Shown: positions 48,720-62,996, counted from the first letter of the stretch. The stretch: DNA of 64,000 nt from Cryptomeria japonica (GCF_030272615.1 NC_081410.1:223689415-223753414); one strand, 5' to 3'. Numbers and translations: made by a program. Notes: generated from the sequence alone by a model not told the origin.

Positions 48720-51461
48720 AATCTATTTTAACTGTATATTAGATCTAGGGCATTTTCTTTGTAAATAAATGTTGATATTCTTATATTTTGAAACATTTAA
48801 ACAAATTAGATGAATTCCTCAGATTAAAATCATTGTATTTATTTCCTTTTATCAAAATCCTAGTTGCTAAAAAAAATAGATAGATTATTTAAATAGAGAT
48901 TTACTTTCTACAAAAATAAAGTAAATAACAAAATTAAATATACTTATAACAACAACTCTAGAAATTATTTATTTCTATTAATCTATTTAACTATAGATTT
49001 TATTTTCTACACATAAACAAATGACAGAATTTAATAATTCTTACAACTACTATATAAATGACAAAATTTAATATATTTAACAGCATCTAGACAAATGAGT
49101 TGATATTTTAAATGAAATCTTAGAGGTATGCATAGGAAATACTGATTCTTTTTATTTTCAGAAATCACATGCAAAATAGACTTTCATTTCCAAACTAACT
49201 TGCATACTACTAATAGCAACTACAGGGAACTTAATCCAAGATAAATGTGTTTCTTTTGCAACAAAATATTATTTAACAAAATAATTTCATTTATTTAGAG
49301 TATGTTTAAAATACATTATAGCCATCAATACAAATGGGATCTCTCATTTCTTTTCTACAAAATAGCATACTAAAATATTACAACTCTTTAAAACGTATTT
49401 CAAAGACACTATCATCACTTTACAAATGGGTCTCTCATTTCTAATAAATGAGGACTTTTCAAAATAATAATTACATTTACAAATATTTTTCTGCAACAAA
49501 TAACTCCAGCAAACTTCCACTTGTCCTATTCTTTTCTTCCATCAACCTGCAATAAATCAAAAGCTATGACCATGGAGTGCTCACCTCCTAGCCTAGGCTA
49601 ACTAGTAGCCACCCCTGAGCTTGGAGAACCAAGCCCTAGATAGGTAACACACATGCAACACAACAAAGAAGGGGAAACAATCACAAACATATTCCCAACC
49701 AAGGCTACACTGCACCACACAATGTGATGTCTTTACGCGAGTGGTAGTGGACCAAATACCTTGGGGAGACTGCAAGTATAGTAAAATTCAAGGCCACCTC
49801 ATGGCAAACAATGATACATCATAAGTATAACAACCCCACAACCTTATGCCCCCCAAGGCATTCATGCCTTATTTCCCTCCTTATGACCCCCAAATGCATA
49901 AACAAGCCATGCAGAAAGGGTTACATAGGAATCCCTTTAGATCACTCTCTTAATGAGAGCCTCTCACTCGAGGGTTGTCAAACTTCTACCTCCCACAAGG
50001 CCATCCTCTCTCCCAAGAGTAGGAGGTCTTGGTTACTCCCAAAAAATAGAAAATACACAAGAGTAAAATGTAGAACACAGAATAAATTTTCACAGGGGAA
50101 AATATAAGAAACAAACCTTTTCCATACAACCAATTCCTTTCAACATAACTTGCAATATAAAATAATACAAGAGAAATTTAACCAACCTTCAACTCCCCAA
50201 AGGAATGCTAGATTAGTTGAGGATGAGCAACCCAATTCCATAATTCCTTGCTTCTCTACCCTTCGCCAAAATCCTATACCAAGTCTATCCTTTTCAAAAT
50301 TGCATTGTCTCCAAAAATGGAGAGTGGGTGATTACCCACAAAATCTCCCATTCTTGCCTAAGAAGACCTCAGTGAGAGTTCTCACAGGTTTCTAAAATTG
50401 AAAAAGGAAAAGTCAGAAAAAAGATCAAAAGGGATCTCTCATCAAAATGGAAAGTTAACAACTTAGATGATGCTTCTAATTTCAATTTTCGCTCAACTTA
50501 GGAAACCCACTTTTTAGGGTGTCTAAAGGGTCACATGGGAGTTGGTACATGCCTAAATTTATTGCCAACCCTTAGGTATACCTTATGGGCTTTAGGAAAC
50601 ACTCTTAAACTACCCCTAGGTGTCCATTTAACCCCTTTTAAACCCCTCTGAAGTTAATTTTCGGGTCAAACCTAAGTTGACCACCCCAAAGATTCTTTAC
50701 CCTAGAAAAATATAGAACCACATTAAATTAATTGAAAAAGCTATGGTTAAACAACTCCCTCCAAGAGACAATTTAAAAACCAAAACATAAATCGATCACA
50801 TGTGTCAAGCGACACAATAAAAATACTTTTACAAAATTACACTTGAAATTTGTCTCTTGTTGGATTTACACAAATTAATAAAATTCAATTTAACATTCAT
50901 GCAACAATCACTTTCACAAATAAAATACGATACAAACAGGGTGTTGTCTCTCCAAATAGACAAACCCTGGTTTTACGAATGTACATAGGTCTAGGTTTGA
51001 TTCTCCATAATATTTCCATGGTCACATGGATAATTTTCCTACACATCTCAATAACCTCATATAATATAAAACACATGAATAAGAATACACATCACACACT
51101 CTACATACAATATATACTTAAATAAATCAATACATCGTATATCCAAATAAATCCACATAAGCAATTATCATAATTCTCATAATTTTGATCCACACATAAA
51201 ACATGCATCCTATTTCTATCATCATAGTAAAGTCCTGCAAATCCAGTAATGACATATATCATCCCAAATTCATCCTATTCTAGAGTCATATAGAGTTCTA
51301 TATCATAAAGCTTATAAATGAAGCATCAACATATAGCAATGTTATCCAAATCATGGAATCATATAAGTTCTAAATCCATAATGCATAAAAATAAAGCATC
51401 GATAATAGTCTCATCATAAAAATCACTGAAATGCTAGACTGAGTTGGGGTAGGGCCTCACA
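47369..51461 (-). repeat. 5' LTR of the Tekay-type element (4093 bp)
   Basis: Intact ends TGTGAGGCCC (minus, at 51,461) and TGTCATGCCC (plus, at 47,369). At the site of the left-LTR AT run near 38,900 it has (TG)n at 47,922-47,953. Further AT tracts lie at 48,019-48,116, 48,540-48,612 and 48,680-48,714. GC block 48,296-48,445, hairpin 48,198-48,220. No gene supported. Confidence 0.93.
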
Positions 51462-53758
51462 TATTCACCTCGAGGGATGGCCTTAGAAAAGGTAGGCTTG
51501 GCTAGAACCAACTTAGCCTTTTCAGGATCATTTTTCAATATAACTTCCCTTTTCTCTTTTAACATCTACATTAAATCTTCAAAATAAAGTATCAAGAATT
51601 TAGCCTTTTCCTCAAAGGGAGTAAAACTAGACAAAGGGTCATAACCAATATCAAATTGCTCGATAAAATCAAGAGCCCTTTTATATGCTATCCATTTTTC
51701 CTTTCTCAATTCCTGTTCATCAAGGTTGAATTAATTTATGATCAAATCCTCAGGAAAATGGAACTGGTGTGGTCTGCCTTTACATACGGCTCTCTTCTTC
51801 AACATACCATTAAAAGAGTCTTCAGGGTCAGCAAACCTTGATATTGTAGTAGACAACCTGTATGACTGAAAGAAGTCATCAAAATGTTTCCAACCACCTT
51901 TGGTGATTACAAATTGATGTGCAATGGTGACAGTTGGGAAAATTGTCCCTTTCCCCCTATTTGTTAATTCTTCTTCTTGCAAACCTTTGATTTGCTCAGG
52001 ACCTCTGCAATTCCTATCTTCAATGGGACTTGATAGGGGAGCAAATGTGGAGTTCCTCTGAAACCATAGACTCTGAACATAGTAGAAACAAGGTACAAGT
52101 ATATATCACCCCAATTATGAACAATCTTAATATCTTGAGCAAATTCCTTAGGCCTAAGGAATTCAAGGAGAGCTTTAGGAATTCTAGGGTTTTGTGGGCA
52201 CAAAAGGATCCCAAGCCTAGATGCAAAACATCTATCAAACTTCAAATAAATTGAATCCTCTCTATCCCAAGACAAAATTGTGCTCCATAATTGAACAGGC
52301 ATCTCCTCATCATCCTTTCCCTTAATCAAGTCCATTTCACTAGCAAAATAATCAACACCTTTGAATAAAAACACGTGCATAAGAAGAGAATACCATCCAA
52401 AAGGTCTGTCTACCTTAGCATTTTTTATCCCCATAAATCTTTCATCAATGGCATCAGTGAGATAAGGTGCAAAGTCAAAAGTTACTGCTAGAGAAGGGTT
52501 CAAAATCCATGCTAACATAAGCATATAGTGGGTTGGCATGGTTGTTTCAGCATCTTCCCCAAAAATTTGACATAGGGACCAATACATCCTTTTAGCCCTT
52601 AAAGTAAATAGATTTAGAGAGAAAGGTTCCATGGTGATAGGGCCTACAACAGTCAGTCGTCCTATTTTGACAAAAAAATCTTTCAAAGGGCCACTCCTGA
52701 GGTGATCTCTCTACACATTATATACCTGTGCAATTGTTTCAAAATTGATGGGCTCTAAATAATTCGACACCTCACTGAGTCTGAACACTTTCCTAAACTC
52801 ATCATCATTTATCTCAATTAAAGATCCCCCATTTACATTTCTAACACACGTGGCAACAGGGTCATAGTTATTTGCAATCTGTGTCAACAGGTCCACATCC
52901 ATGAAAACCCCAAGGACTATGAGATTTCCAACATCTAACTCCCATATACTATTCATTGGAGCAGATGAATTTCTTTAGCCAAATCCTACTTTGAAGAGTA
53001 CCAGACCTGATATCCCTATTTGTGAATCCCTTAACTAGCTCCCTTTTTCATACAAACTGTCAGCAATTCTCAGATGGGGAGCCTTGGGCACTAATTCTTT
53101 CATTTTATCTGTGGCAATTGTAGACATAGTTAATTGTTCTAAAAAGTCATCACAAATGGCTCTCTCCTGGTATTTGACCTTCCCTGTGAATTCTCTTCGT
53201 GGTGCCATCTCAAAATTATAGTTATTTCAATTAAAATTTTAAACGAACCTCTAAGAAATCAAGAATCCAATGATATCAATTCAAACTGTAACTGTCAAGC
53301 AATATGCAGAACTTACTTTTTGCCTGAAGAAATTTGCTCTATGCACTGATTCCTCTGCAAGACTTTTTGAAATGTTGCCAATGTTTCAACTGATGTGAAG
53401 CTTATTATAGCAATTGAGCATTGAATAGAAACATTAAGCCACATGCTTCGGCAATCAATTCGCAATTGAATTCGAAAAATGGCTCCAATGGACCACAAAG
53501 AATTTTCTTAGTGTCTTTCCTTTTCGTTGTTTCACGAAGGATAAAAAACTTGCATCTTCTCATTGTGAAACAACGTCATCCATACGATCGAGGGCAAGTG
53601 CAAGGTAATGAGTCACAAATTCACGAAAGTCCACGCATTGGAAAACGCGCTCTTAAAAATGAGGGCCCGTTTGTGCTTCGGGCTCCCGAGCCGAAAGGTA
53701 ACGGGGGTCCGAAGAAAAACAAAACGGGCCCCCATTTTGTTCTAAAACGGGAGCCTTC

Positions 53759-53832
53759 TTTTAAACAAAACGGGGGCCCATTTTTAAAAATGGGGGCCCG
53801 TTTCTAAAAACGGGCCCCCGTTTTGTTTAAAA
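53759..53832. repeat. Long perfect inverted repeat inside the TIR element
   Basis: Two 21-base arms (53,759-53,779 and 53,812-53,832), each joining TTTTAAACAAAACG-type sequence to a GGGGGCCC core, pair perfectly around a 32-base loop that itself holds another GGGGGCCC palindrome. Confidence 0.9.
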
Positions 53833-54747
53833 GCGGCCCCCCGTTTCTAAATGGCATTTTTCCTTTTTTTTCCACAAGCCGCCCTTGTTTGAAAATGGGG
53901 ACCCGTTTTGTGGAAGTTGATTCCACAACCCGCCACTTGACTCGGGATTAGGCCCGGGATAGGCCTAGGATGGCCACACCTGAGACATGGACCTGCAAAT
54001 TCAAATCTCCATGAATGAAAGCACAAATATGAACTTCAGAAATAGTTTACATGCCTCTAATCAGAGAATTTTTATACGAAATTAAAACCCATTTCAGATT
54101 ATACTGTCTAGATTCTAAATATGTAAATTTATTTAAAAATTGATTATTTTAGCTATTTTTCAGTTAATTTATACTAAATCGGGTCCATAGATTTGAAATA
54201 TTAACTAATTTTGTTAATTTAATAACTTTTTTATTTTAAAGAATTTTGGAAAAAAAATTATATGTCATCAATCTACACAAAAAATTTTTGTATTTAAAAA
54301 AAAAAAAAAATCAAAAAATGTTAAGTTTACATCAAATTATGTGGGTCGTACACGTCAAATTCTTAAAACGATAATTACGACCATTAAAAAATTAATTAAA
54401 AAAAAAATATTAGAAAAAAAAATACAGAAAAATATGCTCATCAATATTCAGTGTGTTACAAACCATTTCCCAAAACTGTTTGAGAAAATAATTTTAATTG
54501 TGTCAAAAAGTGTGGGTCGTACACATGCATGGTATGGTCCTGAATCAGGCATTTTTAAAACATAATTTTCAGAACTCCATTTAAAAAGTTATTTTTTATT
54601 ATGTGGGTATTAAAATAAATTATATATTTGGAAAGTACACTCAGAGGGCTATCTTTTATATTACTGACTTTTTCCAAGATTCAATCTCTAAGTGTTTCAA
54701 AATTTAAGCTCAAATGAGACAAAATCTGAAAATCAGGGAAAACACTT

Positions 54748-54769
54748 CCACTTTTTGGCCAAAAAGTGG
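54748..54769. repeat. 22-bp perfect palindrome near the right end of the TIR element
   Basis: CCACTTTTTGG followed by its exact reverse complement, centred on GGCC, about 10 bases inside the right terminal repeat. Confidence 0.9.
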
Positions 54770-56044
54770 ACTCATCTTCTTGCACTGACCCTCTTGAAAA
54801 ACATACACGTTCTTTACCTTACCTAGGTCATCTTGCTTAGAAAATGGGTGTTGCCTTACTTTCGTTGTTTTGCAAAGCATAAATATCATGCATCTTTTCC
54901 ATGTGAAACAACGTTGTCCATTGGATCTTCTATCACTCGCTCAACTATTATTCTCCATGGTGACCACTAGTATATTTAACTAACCGCATGAAACCTTCAC
55001 CTCTAATGGTTTTCATTGTTTCGTGAAGTTTAATCACCTCACATCTTCACCATGTGAAATAGCGCGCATCATTGGATCAATTTTGAAATGCGCAACTTTT
55101 AACTCCTTTAACCTTCAAAGTGGGCCCTCTACACGGAATCCACTTATCCTACTGATTTATGGCAATTAACCCTCACATGTTGGTCATTCATTCGCTTAAA
55201 AACTTTGTCAGTCTCCACATCTGAACTGCCACGTGTCTCATCTAGCCGTGGATTTCATCAATATTGCCGCTTAATCAAATGGGTCCCTCATGATCCATTC
55301 GGAGCCACGTGTCCTACTGACAGATCATCTTTTGCCTTAGCCAGGCATTCAGCTATATTGCCACCTCATCCGCCGTGTAACTGCCAGCTCCTTTTCGATA
55401 TTTCGTGAAGAGTAAACTTCATGTTTCTTCAAGCTGTGAAACAACGCACACTGTTGGATCTTCTTGAAGATGCACTTCTTTTATCCTGCAAGACACCCTT
55501 TCACTGGGCCCACTGCCGTTTTGCTACTTCACGAAAGGTAAACTACACACATCTTTTCCATGCAAAACAGCGTTGACCGCTAGATCATGAGCAAAATGCA
55601 TTATTTTTAACTCACTCTTTAGGTTACCTACCGGGCCCACTACCTTTTCGCTGCTTCGCAAAAGGTAAATCTCATGCAACTTCCCTTTGCGAGATCATGC
55701 AAACCATTGGATCAAGTCAAACTTGTACAATCTTTACGAAGCCCAACAAAGGAATAAAAACTTAGGAGAAGGCAAAAAATTAAAACATAATTAAAGGCCC
55801 GCCTAAGGCAAAACTAAAAGGGGGAACCTCTCCTCACGATGGACTGACCCTTCCACTTAATTGGAAAAACTAACAAGGAAAAAGAACACAGGTATTTTAA
55901 GATAGAAATGTGTAAATTGCAAAACCCTTAAACCCTTAGACCAATAATCATCAGAGGCAAAATGAAGTACTAAGCACAATTTTTCAGATTTTAGCAGATT
56001 AGAGAACAAAATCACCCAATAGTCAAAATAGTAATAATAGGTGG

Positions 56045-57990
56045 CAATGGAGTGATGGCCTAGAAGATAGCGGTGTCTTGAGTTGTAGGCATGTTTGCTA
56101 AAATCCATAATTGACAAGGTGAGCAGAAGATATTAGGATGATGATTCTTCACATGGATTAGCACTACCACATTGAAACAAAATCTAATTATAAATTCACT
56201 AGGCAAATGATAGAATGGATAGAAACAAAGACAAGCTTCTTTAGTTTTCTAAGAATAGTTTTTCATCAATGAGACAATGGTGTTCAAACATAACTATGAA
56301 TGGAGTCATTGCATATTTTGTGACATTGGATGGATGTATTTTCTCTGGTATGAGGTTGCTCATTGTCAGAGGGGTTGTGAAAGATCAGAGAATTGTTAGA
56401 GGGGATGTGAAAGCCTTTTCTTATCAGGAGAAGCCACCCAGGATATATCCTCTACTTGTACTCTGCATTTTGTTGGTAGAGTGTTCCAAGAAGGAGCTCA
56501 CAAGGAGTTGAAAGAAGGATTTGTTCGAGGGAGGATTGGTAGCCAGTCATCTCTATAGCAACATGGAAGTTGCAATGCCTTCTCAATAAATCTTGTTTAC
56601 CCCCAAGCTCCTCTTTCCATTTTCTCTGATATAGGGCATAAAGGCTGGAGATTTTACTCTATTTTGCTGAGAAAGTCTTGTTTCATGTGGGGATCGGTTT
56701 TCCTTTTCAGGAAGAGAAATGCTATGGAACAGACTGAGCATGTAAGGGTCCATCTGGAGGTGTTTGGTTGATATCAGCATTGCTCAAAAAAATTTGTTTC
56801 TACCAATAATTGGTTAAATATTTTGGTTCCACCTCATCACGGGCACCAGCATGTGGATAAGGAATATTTTGTAACATAATTGTGTACAACCTCTAAGGCT
56901 TGGTTTTGATGAAAAGTGTCTTTTGGCCTGAAGCTTATCGCTCCCTTGTTTTCTATAAAAGGGAAATCAAGGCCATTAGTTAGGGTTCTGAATTTTCTGA
57001 GAAGGATCTCTGTAAAGATAGGTCTAATCTGCAGGGTTAGGTTCCATATAGTTCTAGAGAATCATAGGAAATAGTAGGCACTGCAATGTCATTTTTGCAG
57101 AGTAAAAGGTAATAGAACAATTGCGATTTTCCTTTTCAAGCAGGTTATTCTATACTCAAATTTATTGATTGTTATCTAATAAAAGATAGCTTATGATATT
57201 AATGCAAATATATTTCCTAATCTTTACCCTCCCATGTGCGATTTTATCTTCTTTTAAGAAAATGGGGTCATGGGTTTCATTTGTTTGTTGCATTGTTATG
57301 ATGTATGTAATTTTCCATTCAATTCTTTAGTCCAAGGGGTTAATTAAAATGCTTGAATGAGACTACAGATAAATAAGGCTTGTAACAGGATTTGATAAGA
57401 AGTTCAGGTGGAGGATTGTAAGCAGAACAATATTGTAAGGTAGTATTGTTCAAGGCTAGATCAGTTGTTAGACAATTTTTATCAGATTTGAGTAACGCTT
57501 TTCAAAGACTCTATAGCCCAAATGAACAAGGCACTAGTAATTGCTAGTGAATGTCATTAGGTTTTTGGTTTATCTTCTTTATGATTTCTCAAAACATATC
57601 TCATAAATATCAGAATATCATTTGTTAAGTTTTATGTATTTTCTGAAAGTTGTCCCGCCCCTTCTCATACTCCATCTTAAGGTTGAGGATCACTAAAGGA
57701 CTTGCCATCCTTGAGCATTCTCCCTTTATATTGAGTCCTTTCATGAGATAATCTACTTTGTTTTCAATTAATTCCTAAGTATCATTGCAAAGAGCAAGAG
57801 ATGTACTGAAGGGATCACCCTCCCTGGTTCTGCAGAGCCTAAAGTGCAGAAGGATTTCACATCCTTGTTAATGTTGGTCCAAGTCTGACGAATATTGATA
57901 GTTGGAGGTGGCTCTCCATAGATATTTGGAGGAATCATCTTGGTCTCTGCCCAGTGGCAGTGTAAACCCGTCCATTTTTGGGAACCAACA
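56045..57990 (+). repeat. Right part of a plus-strand Ogre-type LTR (element 3)
   Basis: Ends ...GGAACCAACA at 57,990, then a four-base spacer and a tRNA-Arg type PBS, exactly the layout of an Ogre LTR 3' end. A TATA box at 56,954 gives a plausible U3/R point, leaving about 1.0 kb of R-U5. The left side continues across the Tat1 insertion, probably into 21,903-23,127. Frames such as 56,269-56,511 show no domain. Confidence 0.6.
56954..56960 (+). promoter_or_regulatory. Putative TATA box of element 3 LTR
   Basis: TATAAAA in ttttctataaaaggg, about 1.03 kb before the LTR end, same orientation as the PBS at 57,995. Confidence 0.5.
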
Positions 57991-58384
57991 AAAATGGCAA
58001 CTCTGCTGGGGAAAATATGAATTGTAAAGAATCTCTGGTAAAATTATTTGCCTAAATATATAGTTGAGATTATCCCATCCGAGTCACCAACAAAAATTGC
58101 GACTCTGCTAGGGAGAATTGAATAAAGTTATCTAGGTATTTTGTGATTTGATGGTTGAGCATTGATCCCGTTTCGCAGGACTTAAAATTTTGCCCACAGA
58201 GTGAAAAGCTTCTTAACCAGTCCCTTGTCAGTTTGAGTCGATTCTCATAAATATTGCTGAAAAATTGGTTGTAGTTCATTTTCTATAAAGAGTTTGGTCC
58301 AGATCTATCTCTTTTCAAGAATATATGTAATACCTCATAAGTTGTGAGTGGTGACTCTGAGACTCTGAGATCTATGCACGAGTG
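57991..58384 (+). promoter_or_regulatory. Two tandem tRNA-Arg type PBS copies and short leader of element 3
   Basis: TGGCAACTCTGCTGGGGA at 57,995-58,012 follows the LTR end by four bases. A second copy, TTGCGACTCTGCTAGGGA, is at 58,097-58,114, again preceded by ACCAACAAAAA. The 102-bp spacing indicates a duplication of LTR end plus PBS. The leader is cut at 58,385 by the next element. No gene. Confidence 0.7.
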
Positions 58385-61300
58385 TGTTGTTCACCAAAAT
58401 TCATAACCCAAGAACACCTACAATTGATCTATGAACTAGCTAATTCAATCTATGAAGAACCTCATGGCTTGGAGAACATGACAAGGATATAAATCCTTCT
58501 ACTCTTCAGGCTCTGCAAAACCTAGGTGAGTATACCTTTGATGCTTAGAATTATAGCTATTACACACCTATGACAACATCAACATAAACAGATAGATCTC
58601 ACTAGGGCTCTAAAACAAGTAGTTTATTGCAGATGGGCTAGATCTACACATAAAACTCAGCTATGCTTGAGCATGAGATAGATGAAACATTTCAAAACAT
58701 AACATAAACTAAAAAATATTATGATTGGATTTTAAATTAGTTTGAGAACCCCCTTAATTACAAGATCAGTGCCTTATCCAAGGGCAACAAAGTCATACAT
58801 CAAACTATAAATGAAATCTTTGATTGCAAATCCTTCTTCATTATTGAATATTCATGCATTAATACTTTGCATAAATGCATTACTAAGATCATTCACAAAA
58901 TCATCAGATCTTGAAACTATATATTCCATTATTCACAATTTATTACAGAATTTAAATCCTTCCTTGAAGAATCCCTGCAAACAATCACAACTATCTCCTT
59001 GAGATAACAAATTTCATCCTCCTTGAGCATCTGATTTGATAAAATGGAAATACAAATCTAGAGACAATCTTGTGTGAATTTACGTATGCCTTACATACAC
59101 AAGAACCTACAACAAAGAACACCTATAGCATGAATCAAACTCTATTCTATGGAAAAGGACATTGCCCTGTACAATTTTTCAAAAGAACTCAGAATTGGAA
59201 GCCATGAAAATATGGAGCCATCCTCCAAATTTTTGGAACCCTTACAATGAGAAGAAAATTAGAATAAGAAGGAAGAGGGAAAGGATCAAATCTGTAACCG
59301 AAATTGCCAAGTGTCCATTTTCTCTAACTGAAATTCTTTACCTTCTTCTTTCCCATGGAAACTTCTCTCAAAACATCCCATATTTGTTAAAATTAACTAG
59401 CCAATCGTATTCCTTATCCCGAGAGCTTTTTGGAAACATATAATACTTCATATTTTGGCCAAAAATAGAGCCCTGGGCGAATTAATTCTTCAAGTGTGCA
59501 CAATCATTTAAATTTTTGAATGTTTTATATAGTTTCAACTATCTAATAAACCTGATTTAACTTTGATTTTTGGCTCTTGCTGTGCTCTGACACTTTGCCA
59601 TGTGGTGGCCTCCGATTGGTCGATGGGATCCACTGGGTGCCACCTAGGATGACACCTCATCACTCCACCATGTGTCTGCTTTGTCACTGCCACTTGTCTG
59701 TCCACCTGTACGCCACGTGTACACCACCTCAACGCCACATCATCGCCACCTAGGCACCACTGGGATGGGACCTACCTATTGGACATCTGACTATACTTCC
59801 CATGTCATCGCCACCTGGACTTCACCATTTCGTGGCCTCTAACGGGTGAGCATCTTCGGGTCACGAAATCACGCAGGTCGTCGGATCCTCTGAACTTGCT
59901 CACTGTTTAACACTACTGCATTTTCGCCAAACCATTCTGCCATTTCACGGCCTCTAACATTCGTGCATCTTCGGCCTGCGAATCAACACGCTACATCAAA
60001 TCATCTCGGACCTACTCACTGCTTAAGCCGACCCTTCTTTGCAAAATTTGCTTGTTTGCCTCAGGAAGCGTGCCCATGTGGGGTCCACCTGGATGTCGCT
60101 CAGTCACCTCCTGGTTGCCTTGGGATGCATGCCCATGCATGTGGGGTCTGCCTTGGGTGCTCAACATCACCGTCCATCAAAAGCCTTGATGGCTTTGACA
60201 TTATACTTGGGTGGTCTTTTGTATATAAATGTCAAAAACTTCCCCTCCACAGTAAATGTGGGATAATGTGTTTGCCCAGGAATGCACTTTTGAAGGCTTT
60301 TCTTGAAACTTTTAATGGCCTCTTTCTTTTGCAACTTGAATGCCTCTATTTTCACATAGAGGAGGATGCTGGAGGGTTCATGCTCACGTGAGGAAGAGGA
60401 TGACTGAAATTTCTATTTGCATTTGATTTTCTTTCTATTTCAAAAGCCACGTTGCATCTTGTTTGGAATTTCTACGCCTCAATCTGCAGGTTCACATAGA
60501 GGGAGAGTAAGCATTTACACATTGCAAAATGCACTTTGCATTGGGAGGTTTTGAAGTTCCTTTCCAGATCATTGCATTTTTTTAAAAGAAATGGTATCAC
60601 TGCCCTCCAAACTCCATATTTTGTTCAATGCAGGGAGGAGGCAACTTGGTTGTGGAGTTCGACTTTTGCACCTGCCAATGGCCTTTATTTAAAAACACAT
60701 TTTAACGCCCTCTCCAGCTATCACATGGGGAAGGAAGATGCTATATTTTCTTTAATGGTTTTTGATTACTACTGTTGTCTCCATGTCACGCTGTTCCTTT
60801 ACCACGCAGAGGGAAGACTTGGGCAGAACATGCATTGAACTTCTAAATTCACCTGTTTCAAACTGCCACGCAGAGGGAGGACACTTGCAGAGTTTGAGTG
60901 AGGAATTGATGAGATCGTTCTCTTCCTAAGTCGATAACCAACACACATAGGTTGCACCAAACTACATGGATAAAATGGACTTGACAAATCTTCAATAGAT
61001 CGAATTTGATAAGCCTTATAACCTAAATCCTTATAAATCCAAGTAGATGTTCAGAAAGGTATTCGCATAATTCCATTTGGAGGATCTGACAGGGTCACCT
61101 GGGGTGTAGAATTTGGTTGCTATTGTGATGATGATTGAGCAAAGCATTAGCCTAAAGACCAAGGGTCATATCACGTACTGAATCTTTATCAAGGACCCAG
61201 CTTTCCAAAGAATGCACCACGTGATCATTTTGTTCTGACTACAATCCCTTGCGTAACCTCTTGCCCAAGCTTTCTACTGTCAAACTTGGCATCTGAAATA

Positions 61301-62996
61301 AATAATTGTAATGGAATACTATCCAAGCATTCAGAATTTATGTCGGTTGCATTACCTATCGACAATTTTCCCAAGAGTCCATAGGGGTATTTAAGTCCCA
61401 GTGAGATGTGCTTCAGATGTCACTTTAATGCCAAGTACTACTTCTCAACGATTACTAAATTCTAAAATGCTCTTACAACCTAGTGCCAACTTTGTTTCTT
61501 CCCTGCATGCAACATTATCCACTGATTCATTGGAACTTTCACAAGCTGGAATTTCATTGTTTATATAACTTTAATTTGGTGAAACTGATAGCACATTACT
61601 CTCCAGAACATGACGATCTTGTCTCTTATGCAGTCCTCCTTGATTTTGAGTATCCTCATGCACTCGCTGAGGAATTTCAACGGCCTCTTCACAATTGTTA
61701 GAATGACAAACCTGTAGTCTGCAACTTTCTCTAGCATCATCGTTTGTCAAACGGGAGATTGCATGCCATAAAATAAGAACAGTTCGCCACAAGAATTAGT
61801 GCACAAGCATGAGCCAAGTCGGGCCCCAAAGTGGGTCCGACTAAAAAAAAATTTTGTTTTCATTCAACTGACCTTTGAAATGCTTCACGGACCTCAAACA
61901 CAGCTCTGGAAATGATCAACATCATTTTCGGATCATCAGACTAAAATTTGCAACATTCAAGCAATTATGCCATATTTTCGCATTTAATCGCGAAGACGTA
62001 TTTTTCAAGCCAGTCAAAACACCTTCCTGGAGCTCGCAATCTAAAAGGCATGTACTCTGATATACAAGCATGAACACTGCCAAGCGATTTCTCAAGACGA
62101 GTCCCGAGTGAAGAGATATTAATTGGCGAAAATGGCCAACTGGCTTTGTCGACACTCCAGACCTGATGAAGTCAATGTTCTGGCAACACATGATGCCTTT
62201 CTCAAAAATATCAAATGACCTCCGTAGATCCTCAAATTTGAAACATGGGTACCTTGAAGTACATATTAAAACATAGAAATCTCAGTTCAATCACAAGACT
62301 GACAAGATGAAAATGGCGTGCTCATGAAAATGGCTACATTAACTGATATAGCACTGAAAGTATGGAGAACTGAAAACGATGGCTAAATGAACCCTTTTCA
62401 AAACCGATCAAATGGATTGAAAGAGGCTTGAAATTTGAAACGTATCTCATCATTTATACCAAAATTATCCTGGAACAAACATTATGTCATAACACTTACT
62501 AAGGCAACTTTTACACTTGTGCGAAACAGGGACTTGCCAAAACACACAAACTACAAATGGATTTGACTTTGAAAACTGAGCAAATGGATTCATTAGGACT
62601 TGGAATTTCATAGGATGACTCACATTTATGCATAGAATCCAATCCACTTTGAATTTCTTCATGATGATCAACAGGGAAAAAGATATAATTTCTCAAAGTA
62701 GGCTACTCAATAAAATCTGCATTTTTGCCTTAAATGCACTTTCAGCTCACCTCTCAATATGGGTACCTGGTAAACTTATCCAAACTAAATTTTGAAAGTT
62801 TCACATCATTGAATAGGCTAAATGAAAGGTGTAGGACATGAATCCCGAGCCTTACCCCTTGAAAATCAACTGGCTCCATTTCACCCCCTCTCTAACTAGC
62901 CCATTCAAACTGACACAATTAGGTACTTTTCTGACATGCAGAGCAAAATTTTGAAATGGGCCTCTAAACTTGACTCAAATTTAATGAGTCCCAACA
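58385..62996 (-). repeat. 4.6-kb LTR of a second Tat-type element (Tat2)
   Basis: Plus-strand left end TGTTGTTCACC parallels the Tat1 LTR end TGTTGTTCTCA. Right end ...GTCCCAACA borders internal sequence at 62,997. The first kilobase resembles the Tat1 LTR in layout (ggagaacatgacaagg, ctaggtgagtatacct at about 58,530). Two repeat units like those of the Tat1 U3 lie at 59,830-59,995. No ORF X is found: the frames at 59,963-60,391 and 60,536-60,838 share nothing with it. The 62-63 kb part is non-coding. The other LTR is outside the window. Confidence 0.75.

Larger units (their letters stand above)
53590..54793. mobile_element. Non-autonomous DNA transposon with terminal inverted repeats (1204 bp)
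   Basis: Present in the Tat1 5' LTR and absent from the same place in the 3' LTR (near 27,801). Termini GAGGGCAAGTGCAAG (53,590-53,604) and CTTGCACTGACCCTC (54,779-54,793) are inverted with 13/15 matches, and ATGAGTC continues the match inside. The empty site in the other LTR reads ggatcttgaaa, so at most a 2-bp duplication (tc) is possible; superfamily not assigned. The left third is GC-rich with GGGGGCCC palindromes, the rest AT-rich. The 128-residue frame at 53,421-53,807 crosses the transposon border and is spurious. Confidence 0.75.

Noticed and set aside
53421-53807. 128-codon plus frame
   Set aside because: Crosses the border between Tat1 LTR and the TIR element, so it is a chance fusion.
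59963-60838. 142- and 100-codon plus frames, Cys-rich
   Set aside because: Inside the Tat2 LTR, antisense to the element, no domain; overlapping frames suggest GC-rich chance ORFs.
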